A DNA stretch of 34,131 bases. Origin: Saprospiraceae bacterium (GTDB lineage: Bacteria > Bacteroidota > Bacteroidia > Chitinophagales > Saprospiraceae). The notes under the pieces were generated by a model. The model saw only the letters and a list, made by a program, of their open reading frames with translations. It made no database searches and had not been told where the DNA came from. The position numbers and the translations under genes are program-made. This document shows, in pieces, positions 16,705-25,253 of this stretch; within the stretch, counting starts at the first letter, position 1, and the number at the start of each line of letters is the position of its first letter. The stretch is taken from assembly GCA_020631135.1 (NCBI GenBank), contig JAHDHU010000018.1, positions 11,955 through 46,085 of the forward strand. Reading direction: 5' to 3'.

Positions 16705-18390
16705 CTAAATGTTTTTTTGATTTAAGCTATTTTCTAAAATCATTCCTTCGTCAAGCACGATCTTTTCAGAAATATATTCTGACCAAACTTCATCTACAGA
16801 AGCGACTATTATGTTCCAAGGTGTTGAAGCGGCTGTCAATCGCTCTATGATTATTCTCTTTTCATCTGTTTTTACATGATCAAGCGGATCTTCTAATACC
16901 AACCATTTTGGATCTGTAGCGATTGCTCTAGCCAGAATAATTCTATTTTGAATATTTCTTGGAACCTTTCTACCTTCTGGATCAATTATGGTTTTGAGAC
17001 CCATGGGTACGGAAGAAATAAATTTATTCAGGCCACAAATTTCTAGTGCCCTACTGACTCTTTCAACTGTTGCCTCTGGTCTTTCCATCGTGATGTTTTC
17101 TAATATCGTGCCTTGGAAAATGTCATTATTGCTTAGTGCATAACCGATGCATTTTCGCATTTGATCCAAATTAAGGGAACCAATCGGTAAGCCTTTGATT
17201 CTAACAATTCCTTGATTCGGTTTTATAATGCCCGAAATGATTTGTAGGAGCGTAGATTTACCAGAGTTAGAATGCCCCGTTAAGTATACCGATTTATTTC
17301 CCGGAATTTCAAATTGAATGTTGCTTAATGTTGGTTTGATTCCGTCCTCATATTGAAAACTCACATTATCCACTGCGATGGAGAAATCACCGTTATGACA
17401 ATCGATTTCCAATCCTTCGTCTTGATCTAATGGCATATCAAACACGTAACCAATTTTTTCTAAACCAGTTAGAACGTCATAAATTGCTTCAAGAGATTTA
17501 ATTAATTTCTCGACAGACGCGATAATTAAAATGATGATGATCTCTGCCGCTACAAACTGACCAATATTCATTTCTTGATTAAAAACCAATATACTGCCTG
17601 TGATTAATAGACCAGCTGCAATTAGTACTTTAAAGCCAATCAGGTAAACTGATTGTGAGATGATAACCCTAAAGTGATTCTCCCTCGAAGAAAGATAGTT
17701 TTCGAGATGGTAATTGCTTTTAGTTAAGTTCATATCTGAACTGCCGATTAGTTTGAAGGATAGTTTTGTCCTGGCAATTTCTTCAAGCCAAAAGGCAATC
17801 TTGTATTTAAACTTTGATTCTTCAAGACTAGTTTTGAGTCCTTTTGGTCCCGTGAATGCCAAAATCAAGTAGACCAATGCGATCAAGATCAAACTAAAAA
17901 GAATAAAAAAAGTATGATAAAAACTGAGCAAGACTAACCCGATGACAATTTGAAACAATGCTAAAGAAAAGTCAATAAGTATTTTCGGTAATCCTTTCTG
18001 AATCGTCATGGTGTCGAAAAAACGATTGGCCAGTTCTGGTGCATAATAATTGCGTAATGCTTGGTGACTGATCTTTGGAATCCTGTAGGCAAATTCGAAA
18101 GATGCCCGACTAAATATTTTTTGTGCGATGTTTTCAACAATCCTTAATTGCATCAATTGAAGAATACCCGAGAGAGCGATTCCACCGATTACAAAAGCCA
18201 CCAATATCATCCAGCTGCTGGTCATTTCTCCACCTTGGATTAGATTAACAATGGCCTGAATGCCAAGAGGAAGTGAAAGCGTTACAAATCCATTGAATAT
18301 TGCATAAATATATACTTGAGATATTTCTTTGCGATCAACTTTGAGTAAGCGTCGAAATCGCTCGACTGGCGTAAACCGAATTATGTTCAT
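16705..18390 (-). CDS. Type I secretion-like ABC exporter with divergent ATPase motifs
   Basis: 561 residues: a six-helix exporter membrane domain (about 22-310) and a C-terminal nucleotide-binding domain. No peptidase C39 domain precedes it. Walker A is GHSNSGKST (372-380). Other catalytic motifs are divergent: the LSGGQ signature region reads EGRKVPRNIQNRIILARA (472-489), Walker B reads WLVLEDP (496-502) with Glu and Asp exchanged relative to the usual DE, and the H-loop region reads IIVASVDE (527-534) without His. From memory, related Bacteroidota exporters share such changes, so this may be a family trait and not decay. It lies 20 bp after the NTF2-like gene and 4 bp before HlyD. The cargo is unknown; small molecule, lipid or peptide export are all possible. 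Confidence 0.85.
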   Translation of the reverse strand: MNIIRFTPVERFRRLLKVDRKEISQVYIYAIFNGFVTLSLPLGIQAIVNLIQGGEMTSSWMILVAFVIGGIALSGILQLMQLRIVENIAQKIFSRASFEFAYRIPKISHQALRNYYAPELANRFFDTMTIQKGLPKILIDFSLALFQIVIGLVLLSFYHTFFILFSLILIALVYLILAFTGPKGLKTSLEESKFKYKIAFWLEEIARTKLSFKLIGSSDMNLTKSNYHLENYLSSRENHFRVIISQSVYLIGFKVLIAAGLLITGSILVFNQEMNIGQFVAAEIIIILIIASVEKLIKSLEAIYDVLTGLEKIGYVFDMPLDQDEGLEIDCHNGDFSIAVDNVSFQYEDGIKPTLSNIQFEIPGNKSVYLTGHSNSGKSTLLQIISGIIKPNQGIVRIKGLPIGSLNLDQMRKCIGYALSNNDIFQGTILENITMERPEATVERVSRALEICGLNKFISSVPMGLKTIIDPEGRKVPRNIQNRIILARAIATDPKWLVLEDPLDHVKTDEKRIIIERLTAASTPWNIIVASVDEVWSEYISEKIVLDEGMILENSLNQKNI

Positions 18391-18410
18391 AGGATAGTTG
18401 ATTAATCTTA

Positions 18411-18980
18411 TTAGTCTGATTGAGCAGCCTTATGAGCTACGATTTTTAATTCCTTTGCTTTGTTTTTCTTAAAGCCAATGGTGAATTCGAATTCTTGTTC
18501 TTCACCTAAGGAATCAGTAAGGTAGTAGTTGCCCATGGCTAAGGCTACATCTCCATCGCCATTTATTATTCCAGCATTTTCCCATCGGATATCCTTCCAA
18601 ACTCGCAAAGCGAATCCTTGATCTTCAGGAAAATTATCATTGCCACCCACCAGATATGAGATGATCCCTTCGGATGTTGTTCTAAATTTTTTGCTTTTCG
18701 CGAAAGCAGGTTTTACCAAAACTTCACCGTCGTCAAAGCCATAGAAATTTTGAACGTGCCTTTTTGCTAGATCTTTGTAGTCTCTGTCGTTATTGAAAGC
18801 TCCGCCAATTCCAATTATACTTTGAGACCATGCATTTTGAAATTGCTTGATTTCGACTTCAGTGATTTTGGAAGTGATCTCACCATTGTTTATTTGACAA
18901 GAATTAATGGTTAATAAATATGCCCAACCAGTTAAAAGAAGTAATGAGTAAAGTGATAATTTAAGTCGTAAGCTCTTCAT
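18411..18980 (-). CDS. Exported NTF2-like (SnoaL-type) small protein
   Basis: 189 residues with an N-terminal hydrophobic segment ending LTINSC (residues 23-28), possibly a lipobox with acylated Cys28. The mature part (WSQSIIGIGGAFNNDRDYKD, YGFDDGEVLVKPAFA, FALRVWKDIRWENAGI, VALAMGNYYLTD) looks like a cone-shaped NTF2-like domain of a conserved bacterial family. Relatives are, as I recall, sometimes labelled phosphoribosyl-AMP cyclohydrolase; nothing in this sequence supports that activity. Its start overlaps the end of the preceding gene by 20 bp, and the ABC gene starts 20 bp downstream. A periplasmic or envelope role linked to the exporter is plausible but unproven. Confidence 0.6.
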   Translation of the reverse strand: MKSLRLKLSLYSLLLLTGWAYLLTINSCQINNGEITSKITEVEIKQFQNAWSQSIIGIGGAFNNDRDYKDLAKRHVQNFYGFDDGEVLVKPAFAKSKKFRTTSEGIISYLVGGNDNFPEDQGFALRVWKDIRWENAGIINGDGDVALAMGNYYLTDSLGEEQEFEFTIGFKKNKAKELKIVAHKAAQSD

Positions 18981-19287
18981 GATTAACTTTTTTGATTTGA
19001 GAAATGAAATTTAGAAGTTCTTGATCTGCGTAAATGCCAAAGGAGCTACTCAGATAACCTTTGTTGCCATCATGGCATTCGATTAAGAATAGAATAGATG
19101 AATCTGATGGATCATTTAAACCCTCGAAGCGCATATATTCCACTATAAAACAATCATCTTTTCCGTAGATTTCATTGGTTTCTCGATTGACCAACTGATT
19201 GTTTTTGTAAAGGAATGTACTGAGGTGTCCTTTGTTTTTTGCTTTTTTGATTCCATCGATGAGCGATTCTGAAAAGTAAATGGTCAT
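18961..19287 (-). CDS. Small conserved Bacteroidota protein (RFEGxxxPxDSSI type), unknown function
   Basis: 108 residues, no signal peptide or membrane helix. The core IVEYMRFEGLNDPSDSSILF (about 48-67) followed by GNKGYLSSSFGIYAD resembles a family of roughly 100-residue cytoplasmic proteins common in Bacteroidota. As I recall they are sometimes named phosphoribosylpyrophosphate synthetase, a name this short protein cannot justify because it lacks any PRPP-binding loop. It overlaps the next gene by 20 bp, so it is co-translated within the exporter unit. Function is unknown. Confidence 0.55.
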   Translation of the reverse strand: MTIYFSESLIDGIKKAKNKGHLSTFLYKNNQLVNRETNEIYGKDDCFIVEYMRFEGLNDPSDSSILFLIECHDGNKGYLSSSFGIYADQELLNFISQIKKVNHEELTT

Positions 19288-19292
19288 ATGAT

Positions 19293-19605
19293 TTAGTTTT
19301 TAATGAAAAAATTGGTCTTGCTTTTATGGATTTTGTTCCAATCGCGAATTTGCCTGTCGATAATGGAAGAGCATATTTTCCAAAGTGATTCCATTGAAGC
19401 AGCCTTCTTCTTGATGAGTACATCATTGCCTTTGGCACCTAGTTTTATCAAAGCCGTGTAGATAGGTTTTCTATTCCTTTCCGTATCGATGATCACCTCG
19501 GCGTATGGTGCATCGAAAGAGTATTTTTTGTTCGATTAATTTCCAAATGATAAATCGAATGTATTTATTCGAGATGCCTGCTTTATTCTGGATATTTATT
19601 TTCAT
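19293..19605 (-). pseudogene. HPF/RaiA-like ribosome-associated protein gene, frameshifted in a 6-A run
   Basis: ATG at 19605-19603 begins MKINIQNKAGISNKYIRF and then IIWKLIEQK, typical of the start of hibernation-promoting-factor proteins. After the run of six A (T at 19524-19529 on the plus strand) the same frame goes to nonsense and stops at 19471. Coding resumes in the neighbouring frame as KYSFDAPYAEVIIDTERNRK, PIYTALIKLGAKGNDVLIKK and KAASMESLWKICSSIIDRQI to TAA at 19293. Five or eight A would restore one frame of about 103-104 residues with the beta-alpha-beta-beta-beta-alpha order of HPF. A caller would find only the 67-residue tail (19293-19496, GTG start). It is the first gene of the exporter unit. 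Homopolymer error or slippage are the obvious explanations. Confidence 0.55.
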
Positions 19606-19645
19606 AAGTAAAACTTTTGATGCTGTTGTTAATTATATTATAAAA

Positions 19646-19660
19646 GTAAGTATTACTTAC
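19646..19660. promoter_or_regulatory. Candidate TetR operator in the divergent promoter region
   Basis: GTAAGTATTACTTAC is a perfect palindrome with 7-bp arms around one central base. It sits in the 106-bp gap between the divergent TetR gene (GTG 19712) and the exporter unit (ATG 19605). Size, symmetry and placement are what TetR-family operators usually show. Binding by the neighbouring regulator is inferred. Confidence 0.6.
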
Positions 19661-19711
19661 ACATAAACCAATTATATTTACAATTGTTTAATAATTACTA
19701 ACATTTTTATT

Positions 19712-20386
19712 GTGCCTTTAGAATTAAAATTTACCGTTCCCAAAAAACTTTATTTAAAAGACCCTCAGGATACAGAGTACGGTAAACGACTTTTGTCAAA
19801 TGCTGTTATGCTATTTGATGAGATAGGTTTCGAGTCATTCACTTTTCGCAAGCTAGCCGCGAAAATGGATTCTTCTGAGGTTTCGATTTATCGTTATTTT
19901 GAAAACAAACATTATATTTTACTGTATTTGTATTGTTGGTATTGGGAGTGGTTATCGTATCTCCTCGATATCAATACAAGAAATATTACCGATCCTAAAG
20001 TCAAACTGGAAATTGCTGTGCACAAAATGGTTTTTGCAACGAAAGAGGATGAATTAACCTCTTATATCGACGTAAAGCAGCTTCAAAATATCCTCATAAC
20101 CGAAAGTTCTAAAGCATATCATATTCATGATATAGACGAAGAAAATAAGCTCGGATTTTTCATTCCTTTTAAAAAATTAGTAGAGCAGTTTGCTTCAATA
20201 ATACTTGAAGAAAACCCAAAATTTGAATACGCTAGATCCATTAGCACGACGATTTTCGAAATGATCCGAAATCAACATTATTATACTCTGCATTTGGCCC
20301 GGTTGTCTGATTTAAAAAAGGCAAGTCCAATTCTTCCACAGATCGAAAAAATGATATTGGATATTTTGTTTAAGATAGTGCATTAG
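19712..20386 (+). CDS. TetR/AcrR-family transcriptional regulator
   Basis: 224 residues. The N-terminal DNA-binding domain (about 23-70) has the TetR pattern: a helix with AVMLFDEIGFESFTFRKLAA, recognition region KMDSSEVSIYRYFENKHYIL. The C-terminal two-thirds is helical and would hold the ligand and dimer interface; its ligand cannot be predicted. It is divergent from the exporter unit and shares a short intergenic region with a 15-bp palindrome, so local repression of the exporter and itself is the natural model. The start is GTG at 19712; I see no better upstream ATG in frame. The protein is slightly longer at its N-terminus than usual (about 22 residues before the first helix). Confidence 0.88.
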   Translation: MPLELKFTVPKKLYLKDPQDTEYGKRLLSNAVMLFDEIGFESFTFRKLAAKMDSSEVSIYRYFENKHYILLYLYCWYWEWLSYLLDINTRNITDPKVKLEIAVHKMVFATKEDELTSYIDVKQLQNILITESSKAYHIHDIDEENKLGFFIPFKKLVEQFASIILEENPKFEYARSISTTIFEMIRNQHYYTLHLARLSDLKKASPILPQIEKMILDILFKIVH

Positions 20387-20621
20387 TTAATTCGAATGAT
20401 TTATACAAGCTATCATAGACTGAAAGAATGATTTAATTTATTCTAGGCCACATAGTTTAATCCAAACTTTATAAATCATTTCATACGATTTACTACCCAA
20501 TCCATTCCAATTAAATCATGCTAATTTTTCTAAGCGTACCTTTTAAAGTTTAGTCTATATCTTATCCTAAAGTTATTTGTCATAATCTGATTTGCTCAAT
20601 GGATCAGATCATTGATCTCTA

Positions 20622-21053
20622 TTAAAAGTTTTCAGGTTTCGGTCCGGTCTTTGGACTTAGCCAAATTTTACATTTATCAAATCCTTTTCTCGCCAACGAA
20701 AAATCACAACTGTATTCTGCCCTCCAGATGTAATAGTCGTTTTCGAATTCATATACTTTCAACATAAATAGTGTGGTTGTGGTCTTTCCAGAACATTTAT
20801 ATCCATAACGACCCCTTACAATCCAATGTTTGGGCTCATCACTTGTTTTTGCTTTGTAATTAAAATAATAAAAATTGACTAATTCAGACTCTGGTTTACA
20901 CGAGTTGGGATACTCCAAATAGAAATTAAATAATTCAAGTACTTTTTGTTCTAAACGTTCAATTTTTCCCGGATCATCATTTAAATTGGTAGGATTATCT
21001 AATAAGGTAGAATGGGAAATAAAAAGCGGAAACAATAGCAATAATGATTTCAT
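20622..21053 (-). CDS. Hypothetical secreted protein
   Basis: 143 residues with a short signal peptide (MKSLLLLFPLFISHSTL), a helix rich in charged residues (PGKIERLEQKVLELFNFYLE, about 28-47), then a probable beta sheet with aromatic residues (HWIVRGRYGYKCSGKTTTTL, YEFENDYYIWRAEYSCDFSL). Three Cys lie in the C-terminal half. It has no T9SS sorting domain and no lipobox Cys, so it is probably periplasmic. The family is not recognised. It is transcribed away from the DoxX-like gene and ends next to the TetR gene with a 235-bp gap between. Confidence 0.6.
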   Translation of the reverse strand: MKSLLLLFPLFISHSTLLDNPTNLNDDPGKIERLEQKVLELFNFYLEYPNSCKPESELVNFYYFNYKAKTSDEPKHWIVRGRYGYKCSGKTTTTLFMLKVYEFENDYYIWRAEYSCDFSLARKGFDKCKIWLSPKTGPKPENF

Positions 21054-21128
21054 GAATTAAAGTTTATTGTTCTAAGTTAGTTACCTTGATATATTTTGAA
21101 AATATATATTTTGTTAAATATAGAGTTT

Positions 21129-21506
21129 ATGCGTCTTCACGAAGAATCAATTGGGAGTATTCGAAAATATTCCGGTTACATTTTATCAATCTTGGCTACT
21201 GCTATCATTGTATTTAGTGGCATCAACAAAGTGATGGGAGCGCAATGGGTAGTCGAGAGTTTAGCTATAATACACTTGAGTCATTTGACGGTCTTCATTG
21301 GAATCTTAGAATTAGTTTGTGTGATTTTATATTGGATGCCGAAGACGTCAAACATCGGATTCTTTTTACTCTGCTCTTATGTTGGTGGGATAATCGTCGC
21401 AGAACTGAGTATGGGATTTGGAGCTACGTTCGGTGTAGGTGTGGCTCTTATGTTATATATCGGAACCATGCTGAGGAAGCCTTCTATTTCTGGCTTGCAA
21501 ATTTGA
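21129..21506 (+). CDS. DoxX-like four-helix inner membrane protein
   Basis: 125 residues from the ATG at 21129; an in-frame TTG at 21096 would add 11 residues, but ATG gives a cleaner N-terminus. Four hydrophobic helices are visible (YILSILATAIIVFSGINKVM, HLTVFIGILELVCVILYWM, IGFFLLCSYVGGIIVAELSM, FGVGVALMLYIGTML). The FSGINKVMGAQWVV segment after helix 1 is typical of DoxX/DoxX-like proteins. These are small membrane proteins of poorly defined, often redox-linked, role. It converges with hutU with only 15 bp between stops. Confidence 0.6.
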   Translation: MRLHEESIGSIRKYSGYILSILATAIIVFSGINKVMGAQWVVESLAIIHLSHLTVFIGILELVCVILYWMPKTSNIGFFLLCSYVGGIIVAELSMGFGATFGVGVALMLYIGTMLRKPSISGLQI

Positions 21507-21521
21507 AAAACGATTTTGCAA

Positions 21522-23531
21522 TTAATCTAAAGACAAATCTTCGATTATTTTATCATTTACGGCATTTGCCAAAGTAATTTGTAATCCTTCGCTTCTTTCC
21601 ATTTCTCTTTTTATCGCGAAGTTGGCATTTGGGTTTCTAGCCCAAGCTCTTCTTGCAATTCCGTTATTGACATCATAAAAGAGCATATTTTCCAAATTTT
21701 TCCGTGCTTGTTCTGATCCATCAAGCAACATTCCAAATCCGCCATTGATCACCTCACCCCAACCAACTCCACCACCATTGTGGATGGAAACCCAAGTCGC
21801 TCCTCTAAAAGAATCACCTATTACATTGTGTATTGCCATATCCGCTGTAAATCGACTTCCGTCATAAATATTACTGGTTTCACGATAAGGACTATCTGTA
21901 CCACTCACGTCATGATGATCTCTTCCCAAAATAATCGGAGCTGAAATTTCGCCAGAAGCTATTGCTTCGTTGAATGCTTTTGCAATTTTTATCCTTCCTT
22001 CAGAATCTGAATATAGAATTCTAGCTTGAGATCCGACAACCAATTTATTCTTCTTGGCTTCTTCTATCCACTGGATATTGTCTGCCATTTGTTGTCTAAT
22101 TTCTTTTGGGGCATTTCTTTGTATTTCTTTCATGACTTTTGCAGCAATGGCATCGCTTTTATCTAAATCTTCAGGTTTACCAGAACTGCAGACCCATCTA
22201 AAGGGACCGAATCCAAAATCAAAACACATTGGGCCGAGAATATCTTGAACGTACGAAGGATATCGAAAATCTGTACCTTCTTGGTTCATAATTTCAGCAC
22301 CTGCTCTTGAAGACTCCAATAAAAAGGCATTTCCATAATCAAAAAAGTAAGTTCCAATTTCGGTATGTTTATTTATTATTTCGGTATGACGACGAAGAGA
22401 TTTATGAACTTCCTCTTTAAATTGTTCAGGCTTGCTTGACATTAATTCGTTAGATTCTTCATAAGTCAAACCAGCTGGATAATAACCACCTGCAAATGGA
22501 TTGTGTAGTGAAGTTTGATCAGATCCAACGTGCACAAATATTTTTTCTTCATAAAGTCTTTCCCAAATTTCTACGACATTGCCGACGTAGGCGAAAGAAA
22601 CTACCTCCTCCCGATCCAATGCACCTCTAAGGCGATTAACTAAATTGTCCAAGTTGTCAAAAATAAGATCTACCCAACCTTGTTCGTGTCTTTTGTAAGC
22701 TGCTTTAGGATTTACTTCAGCACAGATCGAAATGCATCCTGCTATATTTCCAGCTTTTGGTTGAGCACCACTCATTCCGCCTAGACCAGCAGTTAAAAAT
22801 ATCTTTCCGGCAGGAGATTCACTTTCTTTAAGAATCATCCTAAAAGCATTCATCACAGTGATGGTCGTCCCGTGAACAATTCCTTGGGGCCCAATGTACA
22901 TGTATGATCCTGCTGTCATTTGTCCATATTGGGTAACACCCAATGCATTAAATTTTTCCCAATCATTTGGTTTAGAATAGTTGGGTATCATCATACCATT
23001 GGTAACAACAACACGGGGAGCATCTTTTCTGGATGGGAAAAGTCCCATTGGATGTCCAGAGTACATATGCAAAGTTTGTTCATCCGTCATCTCTGCTAAG
23101 TACTGCATCGTCAAAAGATATTGTGCCCAATTTTGAAATACTGCTCCATTACCGCCATAAGTAATTAATTCATCAGGATGTTGAGCGACGGCAGGATCCA
23201 AATTATTTTGAATCATCAGCATAATGGCTGCAGCTTGGGAACTGATAGCTGGATAAGCTTCTATGGGTCGAGCATGCATGACATAGGATGGCTTAAATCG
23301 ATACATGTAGATCCTACCATATAATTTGAGTTCTTCCAAGAATTCAGGAGCCAATTCTTCATGCCACTCCGGTGGAAAATATCTAAGTGCATTTTTGAGT
23401 GCTAGTTTTTTTTCTTCCGCGTTTAATATGTCTTTTCTTTTAGGAGCATGATTGACGGAAGGGTCGAGTGCGATTTTCGGAGGTAAACTCGATGGAATTC
23501 CTTGTAAAACTTGAACTTTAAAATTAGCCAT
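21522..23531 (-). CDS. hutU: Urocanate hydratase
   Basis: 669 residues, the longer urocanase form as opposed to the roughly 555-residue proteobacterial type. It converts urocanate to 4-imidazolone-5-propionate with bound NAD+. Seen: ITYGGNGAVFQNWAQY (123-138), MYSGHPMGLFPS (156-167), an NAD-binding-type GLGGMSGAQPKAGN (249-262), GSDQTSLHNPFAGGYYPAG (336-354) and the active-site strand DFGFGPFRWVCSSG (438-451), where Cys448 probably matches the catalytic-site Cys of Pseudomonas urocanase. It lies 20 bp downstream of hutH on the same strand, so the two are co-transcribed. hutI and hutG, needed for the next steps, are not in the window. Confidence 0.96.
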   Translation of the reverse strand: MANFKVQVLQGIPSSLPPKIALDPSVNHAPKRKDILNAEEKKLALKNALRYFPPEWHEELAPEFLEELKLYGRIYMYRFKPSYVMHARPIEAYPAISSQAAAIMLMIQNNLDPAVAQHPDELITYGGNGAVFQNWAQYLLTMQYLAEMTDEQTLHMYSGHPMGLFPSRKDAPRVVVTNGMMIPNYSKPNDWEKFNALGVTQYGQMTAGSYMYIGPQGIVHGTTITVMNAFRMILKESESPAGKIFLTAGLGGMSGAQPKAGNIAGCISICAEVNPKAAYKRHEQGWVDLIFDNLDNLVNRLRGALDREEVVSFAYVGNVVEIWERLYEEKIFVHVGSDQTSLHNPFAGGYYPAGLTYEESNELMSSKPEQFKEEVHKSLRRHTEIINKHTEIGTYFFDYGNAFLLESSRAGAEIMNQEGTDFRYPSYVQDILGPMCFDFGFGPFRWVCSSGKPEDLDKSDAIAAKVMKEIQRNAPKEIRQQMADNIQWIEEAKKNKLVVGSQARILYSDSEGRIKIAKAFNEAIASGEISAPIILGRDHHDVSGTDSPYRETSNIYDGSRFTADMAIHNVIGDSFRGATWVSIHNGGGVGWGEVINGGFGMLLDGSEQARKNLENMLFYDVNNGIARRAWARNPNANFAIKREMERSEGLQITLANAVNDKIIEDLSLD

Positions 23532-23551
23532 GGTTAAATTTCAATCTGGTT

Positions 23552-25096
23552 CTAAAAATCAGAGAATAGCTGGGAATAATTTATCTCGTCATTTAAGGTG
23601 TTAATCTTTTCTTCTAAAATATTTGATTGAAGAAGCGTAAGCGCTTTTTCGATATCAATTGCGAAAATCCTATCTTCCGTTGCAAAGGAAATATGACTTC
23701 GTACTTCTTTATGGACTTCTTCTAAAAAGTCAGAAGATTTCAGAGGTCGATGAAAATCAATTGCCTGTGCTGCACAGATCATTTCGATAGCTAAAATCTT
23801 TTCTAAATTTTCACAAACTTGAAGTGCTTTGCGTGCAGAAATAGATCCCATACTTACGTGATCTTCTTGTCCCAACGAAGTTGGAATACTATCCGCACTC
23901 GCAGGAAAGCATAAACTCTTGTTTTCACTAACCAAAGCTGCACCAGCATATTGAACGATCATAAAACCAGAATTTAAACCAGTGTCTTTTAACAATAACT
24001 TGGGTACATCTTTGTACTTTCCATCGATCGAAAGGTAGGTTCTGCGATCTGAGATGTTGCCAATTTCTGCTGCTGCCAAACAGGCATAGTCAGCGACCAA
24101 AGCCAAAGGCTGTCCATGAAAGTTACCGCCACTAATGGATTCTTGATTAGACAAAATGATTGGGTTATCCGTAACAGAATTTATTTCAATTTCTACCTTT
24201 TCTTTTAAATGCAGCCAAGCATCACGCGAACTGCCATGTACTTGAGGCATGCATCTTAATGAGTACGGATCCTGTACTCTTTCACAATCTGAATGACTTT
24301 CTAATATTTCGGATCCAGTTAAAAGTTTTCTTAGTCTGTTTGCGACAAAGATGTTCCCTTTAAATGGTCTGATTTCATGTAATTCTTTTCTGAAAGGGCT
24401 GGAAGAAGCTTTTAATCCATCAATCATCATTGCCCCAATGATGTCCGCATGTGAAAGACAACGATGTAGCTTTTCGACAAGTAGAACACAATGTGCTGCG
24501 ATAAACTGGGTTCCGTTTATTAAAGCTAAGCTGGCTTTAGGATGCAATTCTAATGGACTTAGATTGAGTTGACCCAGTACTTCGGAAGATGGCATCAATT
24601 GGTTTTTAAAATACACCTGACCTTCTCCAATCAATGGCAAAAACAAATGTGAGAGTGGAGCCAAATCTCCTGAAGCACCAACTGATCCTTTTTCTGGAAC
24701 AGCAGGAATAATGTTTTCGTTGATAAAAAGTTGTATTCTTTCGATTACTTGTATTGAAATTCCAGAATATCCTTGAGCAAGGGCATGTACCTTTAAAATC
24801 ATCATTAGCTTAGAGATCTCTGGAGCGATAAAATTTCCAACCCCAACACTGTGACTAATCAATAGTTTTCGCTGAAGTTCTGTGGTATCTTCTTTGTTTA
24901 TTTTAGTATCACAAAGCGGCCCAAATCCAGTATTTATTCCATAAACAGTTTTATCAGAATTTGCTATTGCCAAGACATCTTTATGACAAGCGTCAATTTT
25001 GTTTCGAGCCTCCTCGTTTATTGTCCCTGCTAATTGGCCTCGCGCAATTTGTAAGGCTTTACCTGAAGTAAGATGATCAATTCCGAATAAAAACAT
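23552..25096 (-). CDS. hutH: Histidine ammonia-lyase
   Basis: 514 residues, normal family length. It removes ammonia from L-histidine to give urocanate. The MIO cofactor arises from the ASG triad, here Ala141-Ser142-Gly143 within GSVGASGDLAPLSH; the N-terminal YGINTGFGPL (52-61) carries the conserved catalytic Tyr, and NPI and GNFHGQPLA motifs follow. ATG at 25096 gives the usual short N-terminus. It is the promoter-proximal gene of a hutH-hutU pair and is divergent from the amidase, with 157 bp between them; no clear consensus promoter was found in that gap. The stop is TAG, one of several showing that TAG terminates in this genome. Confidence 0.97.
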   Translation of the reverse strand: MFLFGIDHLTSGKALQIARGQLAGTINEEARNKIDACHKDVLAIANSDKTVYGINTGFGPLCDTKINKEDTTELQRKLLISHSVGVGNFIAPEISKLMMILKVHALAQGYSGISIQVIERIQLFINENIIPAVPEKGSVGASGDLAPLSHLFLPLIGEGQVYFKNQLMPSSEVLGQLNLSPLELHPKASLALINGTQFIAAHCVLLVEKLHRCLSHADIIGAMMIDGLKASSSPFRKELHEIRPFKGNIFVANRLRKLLTGSEILESHSDCERVQDPYSLRCMPQVHGSSRDAWLHLKEKVEIEINSVTDNPIILSNQESISGGNFHGQPLALVADYACLAAAEIGNISDRRTYLSIDGKYKDVPKLLLKDTGLNSGFMIVQYAGAALVSENKSLCFPASADSIPTSLGQEDHVSMGSISARKALQVCENLEKILAIEMICAAQAIDFHRPLKSSDFLEEVHKEVRSHISFATEDRIFAIDIEKALTLLQSNILEEKINTLNDEINYSQLFSDF

Positions 25097-25253
25097 GCTT
25101 GCTATTTATGGTCAGTAAATATAGTGGCTTTGTTATTAGTTATAAAGCCCATTCGGGCAAAGTCAAATTTTTAGTTTGAAGGACTGAACTTCAGATAGAG
25201 AAAGATTATCTTGATCTAACTACCGCACAAAAACAACGATAAAAGTTTAAAGT

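Noticed and set aside
18411-19287. Enzyme names of phosphoribosyl type for the two small proteins
   Set aside because: Neither protein contains a PRPP-binding loop or the metal-binding Cys/His pattern of the cyclohydrolase.
20606-20618. Palindrome AGATCATTGATCT as a terminator of the gene at 20622-21053
   Set aside because: The stem is short and no T tract follows on the minus strand; it may be chance.
21096-21128. TTG start for the DoxX-like protein
   Set aside because: The extra 11 residues add nothing typical of the family, and ATG at 21129 places the first helix normally.
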